64,000 bases of DNA from Spirochaetales bacterium (GTDB taxonomy: Bacteria > Spirochaetota > Spirochaetia > SZUA-6 > RPPD01): the NCBI GenBank assembly GCA_016929065.1, contig JAFGJO010000054.1, positions 1-64,000 of the forward strand. The letters are read 5' to 3'. A program made the translations under genes and the position numbers. Positions 1-8,560 of this stretch are shown here, one piece after another. The number at the start of each line of letters is the position of its first letter. Positions within the stretch are counted from its first letter, which is position 1. The notes beneath the pieces were generated by a model. The model did not search any database and was not told where the DNA came from. It worked only from the letters and a program-made list of their open reading frames with translations.

Positions 1-43
1 GGAACTGCACGGCAGTTCTCGCTCACCAAGCGAGTAAAAAAAA

Positions 44-69
44 GCCAGGCTTGCGCCTGGCTTTTTTTT
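44..69. terminator. Bidirectional intrinsic terminator
   Basis: A perfect 7-bp stem, GCCAGGC at 44-50 and GCCTGGC at 55-61, closes a four-base loop. An A-run lies before it (36-43) and a T-run after it (62-69), so it can stop transcription in both directions. On the minus strand it lies directly behind the tRNA-Asn gene and would end that transcript. Confidence 0.85.
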
Positions 70-70
70 A

Positions 71-143
71 CTCCCCCGGACAGACTCGAACTGCCGACCT
101 AGTGATTAACAGTCACCCGCTCTACCGACTGAGCTACAGGGGA
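71..143 (-). tRNA. tRNA-Asn (anticodon GTT)
   Basis: Reading the minus strand, a 73-base cloverleaf is visible. The acceptor stem starts TCCCCTG and pairs with the 3' end, with G as discriminator base. The D arm contains AGCTCAGTCGGTAGAGC, the anticodon loop is CTGTTAATC with anticodon GTT, and the T arm carries GTTCGAGTC. The CCA end is not encoded, so it must be added by CCA nucleotidyltransferase. The gene is followed at once by the terminator at 44-69. Confidence 0.95.
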
Positions 144-210
144 ATGTGAAACACTAATATAATGGTTTTTTTAAAAATGTCAAGCCGGAGAATTCTCTTT
201 ATGGAACAAA

Positions 211-1200
211 TTAATCAAGCCCGGCAACAGGGGCAACTGCGCCGCATTTTCGGCAGTTTTTGCCCTGTATACCGTCCAGACTCACCGTATACCCCCGGCG
301 TCCCACAAGCACTGAGCCGCAGCTGATACACAAGGTATCTGTGGATTCTCCCCCCGCATTGCCGATGTAGACATAGGTCAGGTATTTCCGGGCGACATCT
401 GCCAGCTTTTTCACCGAATACACCGGGGTAGCCGCAATATCATACTTATAGGTGGGATAATAACAGGATAAATGGAAAGGCATATTTTTATCAAGAGAAG
501 CCAGGAACTGTGCGATTTCCTCCATTTCCCGGACAGAATCATTTTTCCCCGGGATGATCAGTGTGGTTACTTCAAGATGGATGCGTCCGGCCGCCATTTC
601 AATGAATTTCTTCACCGGGGCGAGTTTTCCCTTTATTTCCTCTTTGTAAAAATCCGGGTTAAATGATTTCAAATCGATATTGGCGGCATCCATGGCTGAA
701 AGCAGTTCTTCGGCCGGTTTTGGATTGACATACCCGTTTGAAACAAGGACATTCTTTAATCCCTTCGCCCGGGCGATAGACGCTGTATCAAGAACATACT
801 CCAGATGAACAATCGGTTCCGAATAGGTATAGGCGATGGCAAATGATTGTTCCTTGAGCGCCATATCCACAAGATTTTGCGGTGAGACCGGACGGGCATG
901 GGTGGAAACAGACTGTGATATTGCAAAATTCTGGCAGAACGGGCATTTAAAGGAACACCCAAGGAATCCGACAGAAAGAATATTTTTTCCCGGATAAAAA
1001 TGGTAGAGCGGTTTTTTTTCGATCGGATCGAGCGCGATGGCAGTACACATCCCGTAATACGGCAGGCTCAAGATCCCGGCGTTATTTTTGCGGACCTGGC
1101 AAATTCCGGAGTCCCCGGATTCAATTCTGCAGTTGTTCGGACACAATTCACAAAGGAGTATATTGCCTGGTTTCCTGGAATAAAACTGCGCCTTGCTCAT
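211..1200 (-). CDS. amrS: AmmeMemoRadiSam-type radical SAM enzyme
   Basis: This 329-residue protein belongs to the radical SAM family related to pyruvate formate-lyase activating enzyme (COG1180). The AdoMet [4Fe-4S] cluster motif CxxxCxxC is at Cys82, Cys86 and Cys89 (GCSFKCPFCQN). Extra cysteines near the N-terminus (17, 20, 24, 34) match the CxxCxxxC entry segment of the AmmeMemoRadiSam subgroup. A C-terminal zinc-ribbon-like pair, CxxC at 291-294 and at 316-319, is also visible. Members of this subgroup are usually found beside AMMECR1 and MEMO1 homologues, but neither is in this window, so the enzyme looks orphaned here. The substrate is not established. No clear Shine-Dalgarno sequence precedes the chosen ATG, so the start is less certain than the family. 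Confidence 0.85.
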   Translation of the reverse strand: MSKAQFYSRKPGNILLCELCPNNCRIESGDSGICQVRKNNAGILSLPYYGMCTAIALDPIEKKPLYHFYPGKNILSVGFLGCSFKCPFCQNFAISQSVSTHARPVSPQNLVDMALKEQSFAIAYTYSEPIVHLEYVLDTASIARAKGLKNVLVSNGYVNPKPAEELLSAMDAANIDLKSFNPDFYKEEIKGKLAPVKKFIEMAAGRIHLEVTTLIIPGKNDSVREMEEIAQFLASLDKNMPFHLSCYYPTYKYDIAATPVYSVKKLADVARKYLTYVYIGNAGGESTDTLCISCGSVLVGRRGYTVSLDGIQGKNCRKCGAVAPVAGLD

Positions 1201-1269
1201 TGAAATTTATCATACCCAAGGCGAGTGTTTCCTGCAAGGGAAAGCCGAAAAATTATTCTTCGGCAAGAA

Positions 1270-2946
1270 TCATTTTTCGTGGAGAATAACTGCGCCTGTC
1301 CATGAATCCGCGGGCGGCTGCTCCATGAATTTGACACACCGCGCTTTCAGCATCTGGGACGGGTAATCATCCGGCCGCATCGACAGAACTTTGTCATACA
1401 TTGCCACCGCCTGTTTCCAGTTTCGGGACAGATACTGTTCAAACGCGGCAGTTGCCGTTTCAACAAATGACCGCTCTGCTTGACCGGCCGTTTCGGAAAT
1501 CGCGACCAGCTCGTAAATGCCGATACTCTTTGTCTTTCCCTTTACCACGACACGGTCCATGATCCGTGCAAGTATTCTGTCTTTGACAAGATTGTAGGTT
1601 GTTTCACTGATCAGTAAATGGGTCTTGTACATCTTGTTCACCGATTCAAGCCGGCTCGCCAGATTCACCGGATCACCCATAACAGTATAGTTCAGCCGCT
1701 GATCGAATCCTATGTTTCCCACCAAGACCTCTCCGGTATTAATCCCGATCCGGGTAAACAGCGGCGGCTTCCCGGCCGCCTCCTGCTCCCGGTTAAAATC
1801 ATTTAAAAAATCGCGGCATTCAATCGCGGATTTGCAGGCATAAAACGCATGATCATCCAGTTCACCCGGGGCGCCCCAAAATGCCATAATCGCATCTCCG
1901 ATGTATTTGTCGACAGTCCCCCGGTTTTTCATGATGATGCTGGTCATCCCGCTGAAATACCGCGCCATTGCCTCGATCAGCTGATCGGGCGGCAGCTTCT
2001 CCGAGAAGGTGGTAAATCCCTGGATATCGCTGAAATAGATCGTCAGCTCGCGCTTTTCCGCACCAAGACGGGCTTCCTTGTTCAGGGTAATGAGCTCGGC
2101 GACAAGATCCGCGGGCACATATTTCTTGAAAGACCGCAGGCTGGCTTTCATATTGATGATCGCGCCGTTCATGCTCAAGATTTCCTTGAAGGCCGATTTT
2201 ATCCGGACATCCTCATTGATCTGGAATTTGGTGATACTCGCCATATCTCCTTCGAGTACCCGCAGCGGCATGGTAATCCGTCTGGATACGCCGATGCTGA
2301 TAATCACCACCAAAAGGCTCACGCCCGCTGCTACGGCCAAAAGAACCAGAAGACTGGTCATTTCATTCTCGACTATTTTTTGTGCAGACATATCGATTCC
2401 GAGAATTCCGTCCATCGTCCCGTCCGATTTGTAAATCGGGGCAAAACCTGAAAGCCATGTGCCCCATTGGTCGGTTGCAAAATCATATTCGACCATGACT
2501 TTGTCTCCGGCCTCAAAAACCTCAAACATTGTAGGGGTCGGATCATCGTATACTTCGCCGATATGACTTTTTTCTTCCTCATCGTCCTCTGCGTCAACAA
2601 CAAAAATAAACTTTCCATCACTGTTTTTCCGCATCGTATATACATACTGGATGTCCAGGGACATGGCACGGATCTCCTGCAGGGACTTCTGTATTTTTTT
2701 ATACGCCGCTGATGTTTCCTGATCCGGTGAAACAAGTGAATAATGATCATCTCCGTCAATTAAAAGAGAGCCCACGCCGACGGTATTGTGCATCTGCTTG
2801 CGGAGATCATCCCGCATGATACTGCGCAAAAAAATAAAAACAAACGCACACAGACAGATGGTCGTAAAAATAACCAGAATAATAAACGCGCTTGAAATTC
2901 CAAGGTTGATGCTGATTCCGGAATTATTTTTTTTTACCACCGCCAT
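1270..2946 (-). CDS. Membrane adenylate cyclase, class III, with extracytoplasmic sensor and HAMP
   Basis: The 558-residue protein has a transmembrane helix near residues 15-40, an extracytoplasmic sensor of about 150 residues, a second helix near 198-220, a HAMP linker and a class III cyclase domain from about 290 to 480. The metal-binding aspartates are in YFSDIQGF and IGDAIMAFWG. The adenine-selecting lysine (VDKYIGD), the aspartate in MGDPVNLASRLE, and the Asn and Arg of that motif are all present, so cAMP synthesis is expected. The C-terminal 80 residues form a short TPR-like tail ending in a PP-x-DSW segment, which is shared with the cyclase at 47230-49440. It stands alone on the minus strand and a GGGGAA ribosome site precedes its ATG. 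The ligand of the sensor is unknown. Confidence 0.9.
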   Translation of the reverse strand: MAVVKKNNSGISINLGISSAFIILVIFTTICLCAFVFIFLRSIMRDDLRKQMHNTVGVGSLLIDGDDHYSLVSPDQETSAAYKKIQKSLQEIRAMSLDIQYVYTMRKNSDGKFIFVVDAEDDEEEKSHIGEVYDDPTPTMFEVFEAGDKVMVEYDFATDQWGTWLSGFAPIYKSDGTMDGILGIDMSAQKIVENEMTSLLVLLAVAAGVSLLVVIISIGVSRRITMPLRVLEGDMASITKFQINEDVRIKSAFKEILSMNGAIINMKASLRSFKKYVPADLVAELITLNKEARLGAEKRELTIYFSDIQGFTTFSEKLPPDQLIEAMARYFSGMTSIIMKNRGTVDKYIGDAIMAFWGAPGELDDHAFYACKSAIECRDFLNDFNREQEAAGKPPLFTRIGINTGEVLVGNIGFDQRLNYTVMGDPVNLASRLESVNKMYKTHLLISETTYNLVKDRILARIMDRVVVKGKTKSIGIYELVAISETAGQAERSFVETATAAFEQYLSRNWKQAVAMYDKVLSMRPDDYPSQMLKARCVKFMEQPPADSWTGAVILHEK

Positions 2947-3075
2947 TGTGTTTTCCCCATTTCCTGTAAATTATCTCTTCATACGGGACTGTTTCATGCA
3001 TACCGTGTAGATGCCATTCCCTGAATTTATTCTAAGATACGCATGGAGTGCAGTCAACAAATTAAAATCACGCGA

Positions 3076-3624
3076 TCATTGCTGATGTTCTGCATTCATG
3101 ACCAGATGGGTGCGTACCCATTGGCTTTTTTGAATAAACCGGGCGGCAAGGAGGCCGAGTAGAACAGAAGAAATAGTCCCGACAACCAGAAACGGCGGTG
3201 CAATAAACCAGGCGCCTTCACCGAAGACGAGCAGGCCGGCGATCCACAGCTGCACACAGTTGCTGGTGAATGCACCGATCACGCTGATCCCCACAAGAGA
3301 CAGCCGCTTCTTTATGATTGCCGCGGTGCCCGCCATGACAAGAAAGCTTGATATTCCTCCGGCAATGGAAAACAGAAATGTATAGGAGAAAAGCGAACCT
3401 GAAAAAAGGCCCATCACCATAATTTTTATAAAAACAAGAAGAAACAGGTCGCGAAACCGCAATGACCGCAGAGCGATAAGAATGGGCAAATTGGCAATTC
3501 CAAGCCGCAGAAACGGAAGCGGTTTCGGGATAACGAGTTCAATGGTAGCAAGAAAAACTGCAAATCCCACAAGCAGTGCGATGAGCGTTTCCCGGTCAAT
3601 AGCTTTCTGCGTCGATTCCGTCAT
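3076..3624 (-). CDS. Gx transporter family membrane protein (HepS_I-like)
   Basis: The 182-residue protein is very hydrophobic, with about five membrane segments starting at residue 14 and a small polar C-terminus. It matches the pattern of the family once named heptaprenyl diphosphate synthase component I and now Gx transporter (PF07456), with the conserved stretch PKPLPFLRLGIANLPILIAL. The gene overlaps the NusG domain II gene by 29 bases, and this pairing recurs in Firmicutes and spirochaetes. The family resembles the membrane S-components of ECF transporters, but no substrate is proven. It is the last gene of the trpS-to-Gx operon. The pairing suggests a shared membrane or redox function, which is inference. 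Confidence 0.8.
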   Translation of the reverse strand: MTESTQKAIDRETLIALLVGFAVFLATIELVIPKPLPFLRLGIANLPILIALRSLRFRDLFLLVFIKIMVMGLFSGSLFSYTFLFSIAGGISSFLVMAGTAAIIKKRLSLVGISVIGAFTSNCVQLWIAGLLVFGEGAWFIAPPFLVVGTISSVLLGLLAARFIQKSQWVRTHLVMNAEHQQ

Positions 3625-3985
3625 TGGTCGTTCCCTTTATTCTGATAAGCACATGATTCGGCAGACAGGCAATCCAGTTATTTTCCTCTTTAATGGTCCC
3701 CGATCGAACACAGATTTTCTCGGGACAGTCAGAGGAAACCACCTCGGCCATTCCGTCATGCACATGAATGACTGTTTCTCCTGCCGGCCCCCGGAGGGAT
3801 ATAGTCTGTTCTTTCTCGAGTGAAACAAACTGTTCCTTGTCCGCAGAACGGATATATAACTGCAGCCTGCCGCCCTGTTTTCCATAAATAAAAAAAGCAA
3901 GCGTTCCAATGAAAATCAGAACGCCTGCTATGACCATACCATCAAAAAAAGTAATGAAAAACGGGCTTTTCCGTTTCTGTTTCAT
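3596..3985 (-). CDS. NusG domain II-containing membrane-anchored protein
   Basis: The 129-residue protein has a basic N-terminus (MKQKRKSPF), one membrane helix at about residues 13-30 and an extracytoplasmic beta-rich domain. The domain contains the block CPEKICVRSGTIKEENNWIA and then CLPNHVLI. This arrangement of two cysteine motifs in a small beta domain is typical of NusG_II (PF07009). Despite the name it is not a transcription factor. The ATG overlaps the metK stop codon by one base (TAATG), so translation is probably coupled. It also overlaps the downstream Gx transporter gene. The function is not known; proteins of this type are often found with Gx transporters and flavin-linked membrane proteins. 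Confidence 0.85.
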   Translation of the reverse strand: MKQKRKSPFFITFFDGMVIAGVLIFIGTLAFFIYGKQGGRLQLYIRSADKEQFVSLEKEQTISLRGPAGETVIHVHDGMAEVVSSDCPEKICVRSGTIKEENNWIACLPNHVLIRIKGTTNDGIDAESY

Positions 3986-5148
3986 TATTTCACTGCATCT
4001 TTAAGCTCTGCTGTTTTATTGGTCTTTTCCCAGGAGAACTTGTCTCTGCCGAAATGGCCGTATGCAGCGGTTTCCCGGTATACCGGCTTTTTAAGATCGA
4101 GCGTTTTGATAATCCCGCCCGGCCTCATGTCAAAAACCTTGCGGATCGCCTGCTCTATCTTCTCGTCCGGCTGCGATCCTGTTCCATAGGTACACACATA
4201 CAGGGAAACAGGCTCCGCAACACCAATCGCATATGCGAGCTGTACTTCACACTTGTCCGCTATACCTGCTGCAACAACATTTTTTGCAATATAGCGCGCC
4301 ATATATGCGGCAGAACGATCAACCTTTGAGGGGTCTTTTCCCGAGAACGCCCCGCCGCCGTGACTTGCCATCCCGCCGTAGGTATCCACAATAATTTTGC
4401 GTCCGGTAAGGCCGGAATCACCATGCGGACCGCCGATGACAAAACGGCCGGTCGGATTGATATGATAGACAACATCACCGGTCAAGAGATCCGCCGGCAG
4501 GGACTTTTTGATGACGTCCTCTATCAGGCTTTCCCGAAGTGTTTCATAGCTCACTTCCTCATCATGCTGATGCGAAAGGACAACAGTCGTGATCCTTTTC
4601 GGCTTTCCGCCTTCATATTGCACGGTCACCTGGCATTTGCCGTCTGGACGCAGAAAAGCAAGATTTTTGTTTTTGCGTTCCTGTGACGCCTTCATCATGA
4701 TCTGATGTGAATACTGAATCGGAGCCGGCATCAGCTCCGGAGTGTCTTTACATGCGTACCCGAACATCATCCCCTGGTCTCCGGCGCCCTGTTCTTTGTG
4801 CAGGCCCTGCCCTTCGGTTACCCCCTGGGAAATATCCGGTGACTGTTTGTGGACAGCCGGCAGTACTGCGCATGAATCGCAGTCGATGCCGAAATCAGGA
4901 TTGTCATATCCGATAAACCGCAGCTGTTCGCGGGCAATTGTCTGATAATCAATCGACGCATTGGTCGTGATTTCACCGCCGATCACAACAAGACCGGTGG
5001 TTGTAAAGGTTTCACACGCAACCCGTGAATCGGGGTCCTGACGCAAAGCCTCGTCAAGGACAGCGTCTGAAATCTGGTCACACACTTTGTCGGGATGTCC
5101 TTCGCCGACACTTTCAGATGTAAATATAAAATTCTCTCGATAAGCCAA
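3985..5148 (-). CDS. metK: S-adenosylmethionine synthetase
   Basis: This 387-residue enzyme makes S-adenosylmethionine from methionine and ATP in the cytoplasm. Family landmarks are all present: ATP-binding GEGHPDK near residue 15, [12 protein letters not shown] in the middle domain, and the phosphate-binding [19 protein letters not shown] near residue 260. Length and order match bacterial MetK. The start codon is TTG at 5146-5148, supported by a strong AGGAGG six bases upstream and by the reading (M)[16 protein letters not shown]. No SAM riboswitch was recognised in the short gap before it. The gene lies inside the trpS operon, 26 bases after the unknown 124-residue protein and overlapping the NusG_II gene. 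Confidence 0.97.
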   Translation of the reverse strand: MAYRENFIFTSESVGEGHPDKVCDQISDAVLDEALRQDPDSRVACETFTTTGLVVIGGEITTNASIDYQTIAREQLRFIGYDNPDFGIDCDSCAVLPAVHKQSPDISQGVTEGQGLHKEQGAGDQGMMFGYACKDTPELMPAPIQYSHQIMMKASQERKNKNLAFLRPDGKCQVTVQYEGGKPKRITTVVLSHQHDEEVSYETLRESLIEDVIKKSLPADLLTGDVVYHINPTGRFVIGGPHGDSGLTGRKIIVDTYGGMASHGGGAFSGKDPSKVDRSAAYMARYIAKNVVAAGIADKCEVQLAYAIGVAEPVSLYVCTYGTGSQPDEKIEQAIRKVFDMRPGGIIKTLDLKKPVYRETAAYGHFGRDKFSWEKTNKTAELKDAVK

Positions 5149-5174
5149 TGGGATCCTCCTGTATATATCAGCTT

Positions 5175-5549
5175 TTATTCTGTTTCCCTTTTATTTGAAA
5201 AAAAGGCGGTATCTTTCAGTATATTTAAGGTATCTTCAACAACGAACGGTTCATAGCGCACACCCAGGCTCCCCTTTTTTACCCATATCCGCACCATCTT
5301 TATTGAATCGCCGGATTCAGCCACAATCTGGGGCAGGTCATCAACCTGTTCAATATCATCGATCTTGAACTCGAAAAAATTTGTATGCGAGGAAAACGGA
5401 TCGGTAATAAGAATCAGTTTTTCCTTGTCATACGGATGTTTTTTTGGTGCTCCGGTGAACGCAACATAGTCTTTTGAAAACCGCTTGAATTTCGAATATT
5501 TCAGTATTTCATGGAGTGGTTCCGCACTCAAATAGTTTTTAATGCTCAT
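5175..5549 (-). CDS. Conserved-looking protein of unknown function
   Basis: A 124-residue cytoplasmic protein with no signal peptide or membrane segment. It begins [20 protein letters not shown] and contains a mixed alpha/beta pattern, with a run of beta strands around residues 40-95 that includes [17 protein letters not shown] and [18 protein letters not shown] do not recognise the family. Its ATG overlaps the stop of the phosphofructokinase gene by four bases (ATGA), and metK follows after 26 bases. It is therefore translated in the middle of a housekeeping operon, which argues that it is a real gene. A regulatory role linked to phosphofructokinase is possible, but nothing in the sequence proves it. 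Confidence 0.7.
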   Translation of the reverse strand: MSIKNYLSAEPLHEILKYSKFKRFSKDYVAFTGAPKKHPYDKEKLILITDPFSSHTNFFEFKIDDIEQVDDLPQIVAESGDSIKMVRIWVKKGSLGVRYEPFVVEDTLNILKDTAFFSNKRETE

Positions 5550-6898
5550 TCCTGTGCTCCGTCATTTTTCATGGTAAACGGCTGGCCGGTTGCCTCAACG
5601 ACCGTGAGCCACAATTCATCCTCGGGCGATAATGACTTCCTGGATGAATTGGCAAGTTTCAGCGGAACAAGAGTAAACTCTCCGTTCCACCGGCCGACAA
5701 CAATACCGGTATATCCTGACATTCCGGCATGCACTGCGTTCTGTGCCAGCTGCATACAGTAAATGGCATCGTGCGCGTTTGCCGGTACAGACCGGATCAG
5801 ATAACTCGGATCAATATATTTCATGCTGAGCTCAATATTTTCTTTTTTGAAAAATGCAGAAATCTGATCCCGCAGGAATATTCCAATATCCTGAAGCATC
5901 ATATTTCCGGATTCATCCCTCTTCTGCATGGCCTCGGGGAACAGATCCTGGCCGGCACCCTCGGCAACCACAATTACCGCATGGCCGCGATGCAGCAGCC
6001 GTTTTTTTAATGCTGCAAAAAAACCGTTGGGACCTTCGAGATCAAACGGCAATTCCGGGATAAGGACAAAGTTCACTTCGTTGAGGGCGAGCGCCGCATT
6101 CGCCGCGATGAATCCCGAATGGCGGCCCATCAGTTTTACCAGCCCGACACCGTTCGGATATCCTACAGCCTCGGTGTGCGCAGTACGGATAGCTTCCACA
6201 GCTACCGAGAATGCGGTTTCCAGGCCAAATGTTTTTTCGATATATGATATGTCGTTGTCGATCGTTTTGGGAATCCCCACAACGGCTATCGGCAGTTTTC
6301 TTTTTTCAACTTCCCTGTAAATCTCTTCGGCCCCATGGAGTGTCCCGTCACCGCCAATGGTGAAGAGAATTGAAATATTCATCCGTTCCATGCAGTCGAC
6401 AATCTCGCCGATATCCTGGGGCCCGCGGGAGGAACCGATAAAACTTCCGCCCATCTCGTGGATTCCCTTCACTGCCTCCGGGGTGAGCATCACCGGCTCG
6501 AGCGCGTATTTGGAAACAAATCCGCGGTAGCCGTGCCGCATGCCGAAAATGGTGCGAACCTGGTAGCGGTAATACAGCTCCATGACCAGTGAACGGATCA
6601 CATTATTCAGACCGGGGCAAAGTCCGCCGCAGGTAACAATTGCCACCCGCGTTTTGGATGGATCAAAAAAAATAGTATTGCGCGGACCGGCTTTAATAAA
6701 TGCCGGCAGATATCCGTTTTTCTTTATTGCCGCTTCGATTTTTTTTGCATCGAGCTCAAGAACAACGGATTCTGCGTCTTCAATATAATTGGCAATATTG
6801 TCGCCGAATACCTGGGAAAGCCCCAGCGGTGACGGGATTTTTGGAGGTCCCAGAGAATCAATTTCAAGGTCATGGCTGGTCAGTTCTAAATTTTCCAT
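5546..6898 (-). CDS. 6-phosphofructokinase, long group (probably ATP-dependent)
   Basis: A 450-residue glycolytic enzyme that phosphorylates fructose 6-phosphate. The phosphate-donor loop reads GGDGT, the catalytic loop PKTIDND, and the sugar-phosphate motifs GRHSGF and EGAGQDL are present. The glycine after GGD is the residue of ATP-using enzymes; PPi-using ones have Asp there. The lysine in PKTIDND, where bacterial ATP enzymes have Gly, is the residue of the PPi and trypanosome/plant group. The donor is therefore best predicted as ATP with a PPi-like active site. The chosen ATG (MENLELTSHD) overlaps the trpS end by 13 bases; the reading frame stays open 21 codons further upstream. The protein has about 90 N-terminal residues before the Rossmann core, as in the long clade. 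Its stop overlaps the next gene by four bases. Confidence 0.9.
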   Translation of the reverse strand: MENLELTSHDLEIDSLGPPKIPSPLGLSQVFGDNIANYIEDAESVVLELDAKKIEAAIKKNGYLPAFIKAGPRNTIFFDPSKTRVAIVTCGGLCPGLNNVIRSLVMELYYRYQVRTIFGMRHGYRGFVSKYALEPVMLTPEAVKGIHEMGGSFIGSSRGPQDIGEIVDCMERMNISILFTIGGDGTLHGAEEIYREVEKRKLPIAVVGIPKTIDNDISYIEKTFGLETAFSVAVEAIRTAHTEAVGYPNGVGLVKLMGRHSGFIAANAALALNEVNFVLIPELPFDLEGPNGFFAALKKRLLHRGHAVIVVAEGAGQDLFPEAMQKRDESGNMMLQDIGIFLRDQISAFFKKENIELSMKYIDPSYLIRSVPANAHDAIYCMQLAQNAVHAGMSGYTGIVVGRWNGEFTLVPLKLANSSRKSLSPEDELWLTVVEATGQPFTMKNDGAQE

Positions 6899-7875
6899 AA
6901 TGGCTTGAGCCCCATTTTCTCCTTGACTTCCCGAATTGTTGCCGCAGCTGCCTGCCGGCATGCCTGAGCATTCGTATCGAGTTTGTCACGGATCTCCTGT
7001 GGTTTTGATTGTAGAGTATAATATTTTTCACGAAGCGGGTCAAACTCATTCATCACGTTTTCAAGAAGCTTTTTTTTGCAGTCAATACACCCGATTCCCG
7101 CGGTGCTGCAGCCTTCATGGATTTCTTTCTGTTCTGCCTCCGGCGAGAACAACACGTGGTAGGACCAGAGCGTGCATTTTTCGGGTGTCCCCGGATCGGT
7201 CCGTTTGATCCGGGCAGGATCGGTCGCCGCCGGCCGCAGTTTCTCCCATATCTCTTCCCGCGATTCAAACAGGGCAATGGAGTTGCCTTTGCTTTTGCTC
7301 ATTTTTGCCGAACCGTCAAGGCCCACGATTCGCGGTGTTTTGGTAAGAAGTGCATCCGGTTCGGGAAAGACATCTCCATAGCGCCGGTTAAAATAACGTG
7401 ACACCTCCCGGGTCAGCTCGATATGCTGGACCTGGTCCTCGCCCACCGGCACCACCTCTGCCTTATAGATCAAAATATCCGCAGCCTGAAGGACCGGGTA
7501 ATCAAGAAGGCCGACATTGATATTTTTTCGGTGCTGCTGGGATTTGTCTTTGTACTGCGTCATGCGTTCAAGTTCGCCGATCGGTGTGACGGAATTGAAA
7601 ATCCAGGTGAGATCTGCATGCCCGGGGACTTCGGACTGCACAAACAGCCGGGAGGTGTCCGGATTGATGCCGCAGGCGATCAATCCGCAGGCGAGATCAA
7701 ATATCTTTTTCTGCATCTCTGCGGGTTCATATTCAATGGTAATTGCGTGATAATCCACGATGGAAAAATATGATTTATAGGAATCCTGAAGCATTACCCA
7801 GTTTTTTACTGCGCCGAAATAATTTCCCATATGCAGTTCGCCGGTCGGCTGGATTCCGGTAAATAAGGTTTTCAC
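6886..7875 (-). CDS. trpS: Tryptophanyl-tRNA synthetase
   Basis: A 329-residue class I aminoacyl-tRNA synthetase that charges tRNA-Trp. The HIGH-type motif appears as HMGN at residues 15-18 after TGIQPTGEL, and the KMSKS motif is at 192-196 (SAKMSKSKGN). Length fits bacterial TrpS. The start is GTG at 7873-7875, with a GGGAG ribosome site about eight bases upstream. It is the first gene of a minus-strand operon running trpS, phosphofructokinase, an unknown protein, metK, NusG_II and Gx transporter. A near-consensus promoter is seen at 7905-7933. Confidence 0.97.
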   Translation of the reverse strand: MKTLFTGIQPTGELHMGNYFGAVKNWVMLQDSYKSYFSIVDYHAITIEYEPAEMQKKIFDLACGLIACGINPDTSRLFVQSEVPGHADLTWIFNSVTPIGELERMTQYKDKSQQHRKNINVGLLDYPVLQAADILIYKAEVVPVGEDQVQHIELTREVSRYFNRRYGDVFPEPDALLTKTPRIVGLDGSAKMSKSKGNSIALFESREEIWEKLRPAATDPARIKRTDPGTPEKCTLWSYHVLFSPEAEQKEIHEGCSTAGIGCIDCKKKLLENVMNEFDPLREKYYTLQSKPQEIRDKLDTNAQACRQAAAATIREVKEKMGLKPLWKI

Positions 7876-7904
7876 AATATTGTCTCCCTGTTCAGTGTGT
7901 ATTC

Positions 7905-7933
7905 AAAATAATCGACGGACGATAGATTGTCAA
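7905..7933 (-). promoter_or_regulatory. Sigma-70 type promoter of the trpS operon
   Basis: On the minus strand the -35 box is a perfect TTGACA (7928-7933), followed by a 17-base spacer and the -10 box TATTTT (7905-7910). Transcription would begin near 7898, leaving a short leader of about 22 bases that holds the GGGAG ribosome site of trpS. Confidence 0.7.
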
Positions 7934-8079
7934 TATAAAGAGACCCGTCTTGTCTGAAAACAATTGATAAAAATACGGTTTTCGTGAAAGAAAAAGTGCA
8001 AAACAAGGGCTATATTGTGTTGAAGAATGCAAGGCCGAACTTGAAATTTGGTGAGAAGGATGTTATTTCGGAGGAAGAT

Positions 8080-8436
8080 ATGAAAAAGAAAAGATTGGTA
8101 CAGAGTTTTATGTTCATTGCCCTTTTGGGGATGATCCTGACATTTTCGGGCTGTCCGTATTTTATCGGCCTGACGATCCAGGTCAACAACAACACCGGAA
8201 GCAGCGTGAATGCATATGTGGAATACGGCAATCACAGCGAATCATGGACATATACAATCGCACCATCAGATTATGAAATTATTTCAGTGGATTATTTTTT
8301 TGAAGAGGAATATGACCATATAAGTATTGTGGTAATGGATGGTATGGACCGATGGAGATCTGACGGAATTATCGGTGATACAGCCTGGACCATTGTTGCA
8401 GATTATCCGCAGGATTTCACCCGCACATTCCCGTAG
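8080..8436 (+). CDS. Small exported lipoprotein of unknown function
   Basis: A 118-residue protein starting MKKKRLVQSF, with a hydrophobic signal helix and a lipobox-like FSGC at residues 24-27, so the mature protein would be lipidated at Cys27. The remainder is a small beta-rich domain rich in acidic and aromatic residues (VNNNTGSSVNAYVEYG). The reading frame is open upstream to 7984, but the ATG at 8080 has a GGAGGA ribosome site and gives a proper signal peptide, so it is preferred. It stands alone between the divergent trpS operon and the convergent 1600-residue gene. No family was recognised. Confidence 0.7.
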   Translation: MKKKRLVQSFMFIALLGMILTFSGCPYFIGLTIQVNNNTGSSVNAYVEYGNHSESWTYTIAPSDYEIISVDYFFEEEYDHISIVVMDGMDRWRSDGIIGDTAWTIVADYPQDFTRTFP

Positions 8437-8472
8437 GGGAATTTTCCGTCAATAAAACAGAATTTTTGTTTC

Positions 8473-8503
8473 AAAAAAGGCAGTTTCTTTTCAGAGGCTG
8501 CCT
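8473..8503 (-). terminator. Intrinsic terminator for the 1600-residue protein gene
   Basis: AGGCAG (8478-8483) pairs with CTGCCT (8498-8503) around a 14-base loop. Read on the minus strand the hairpin is followed by a run of T (opposite 8473-8478). It lies between two convergent genes. Confidence 0.5.
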
Positions 8504-8560
8504 GATTTTGGTATATAATAATTGATACTCTCAACAAAAGGGAAAAAACAGTAACACAGT

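Noticed and set aside
2-34. Two hairpins in tandem (2-18 and 18-34), the second of which reads like a tRNA anticodon arm with GGT on the minus strand
   Set aside because: The bases where the D arm and acceptor stem should lie are the terminator at 44-69, so no cloverleaf can form. The upstream context is outside the window.
1849-2451. 200-codon plus-strand frame inside the cyclase gene
   Set aside because: It is the reverse complement of the conserved cyclase domain and has no ribosome site or protein-like motif.
5149-5174. SAM riboswitch before metK
   Set aside because: The gap to the previous gene is only 26 bases and holds just the AGGAGG ribosome site; there is no room for the aptamer.
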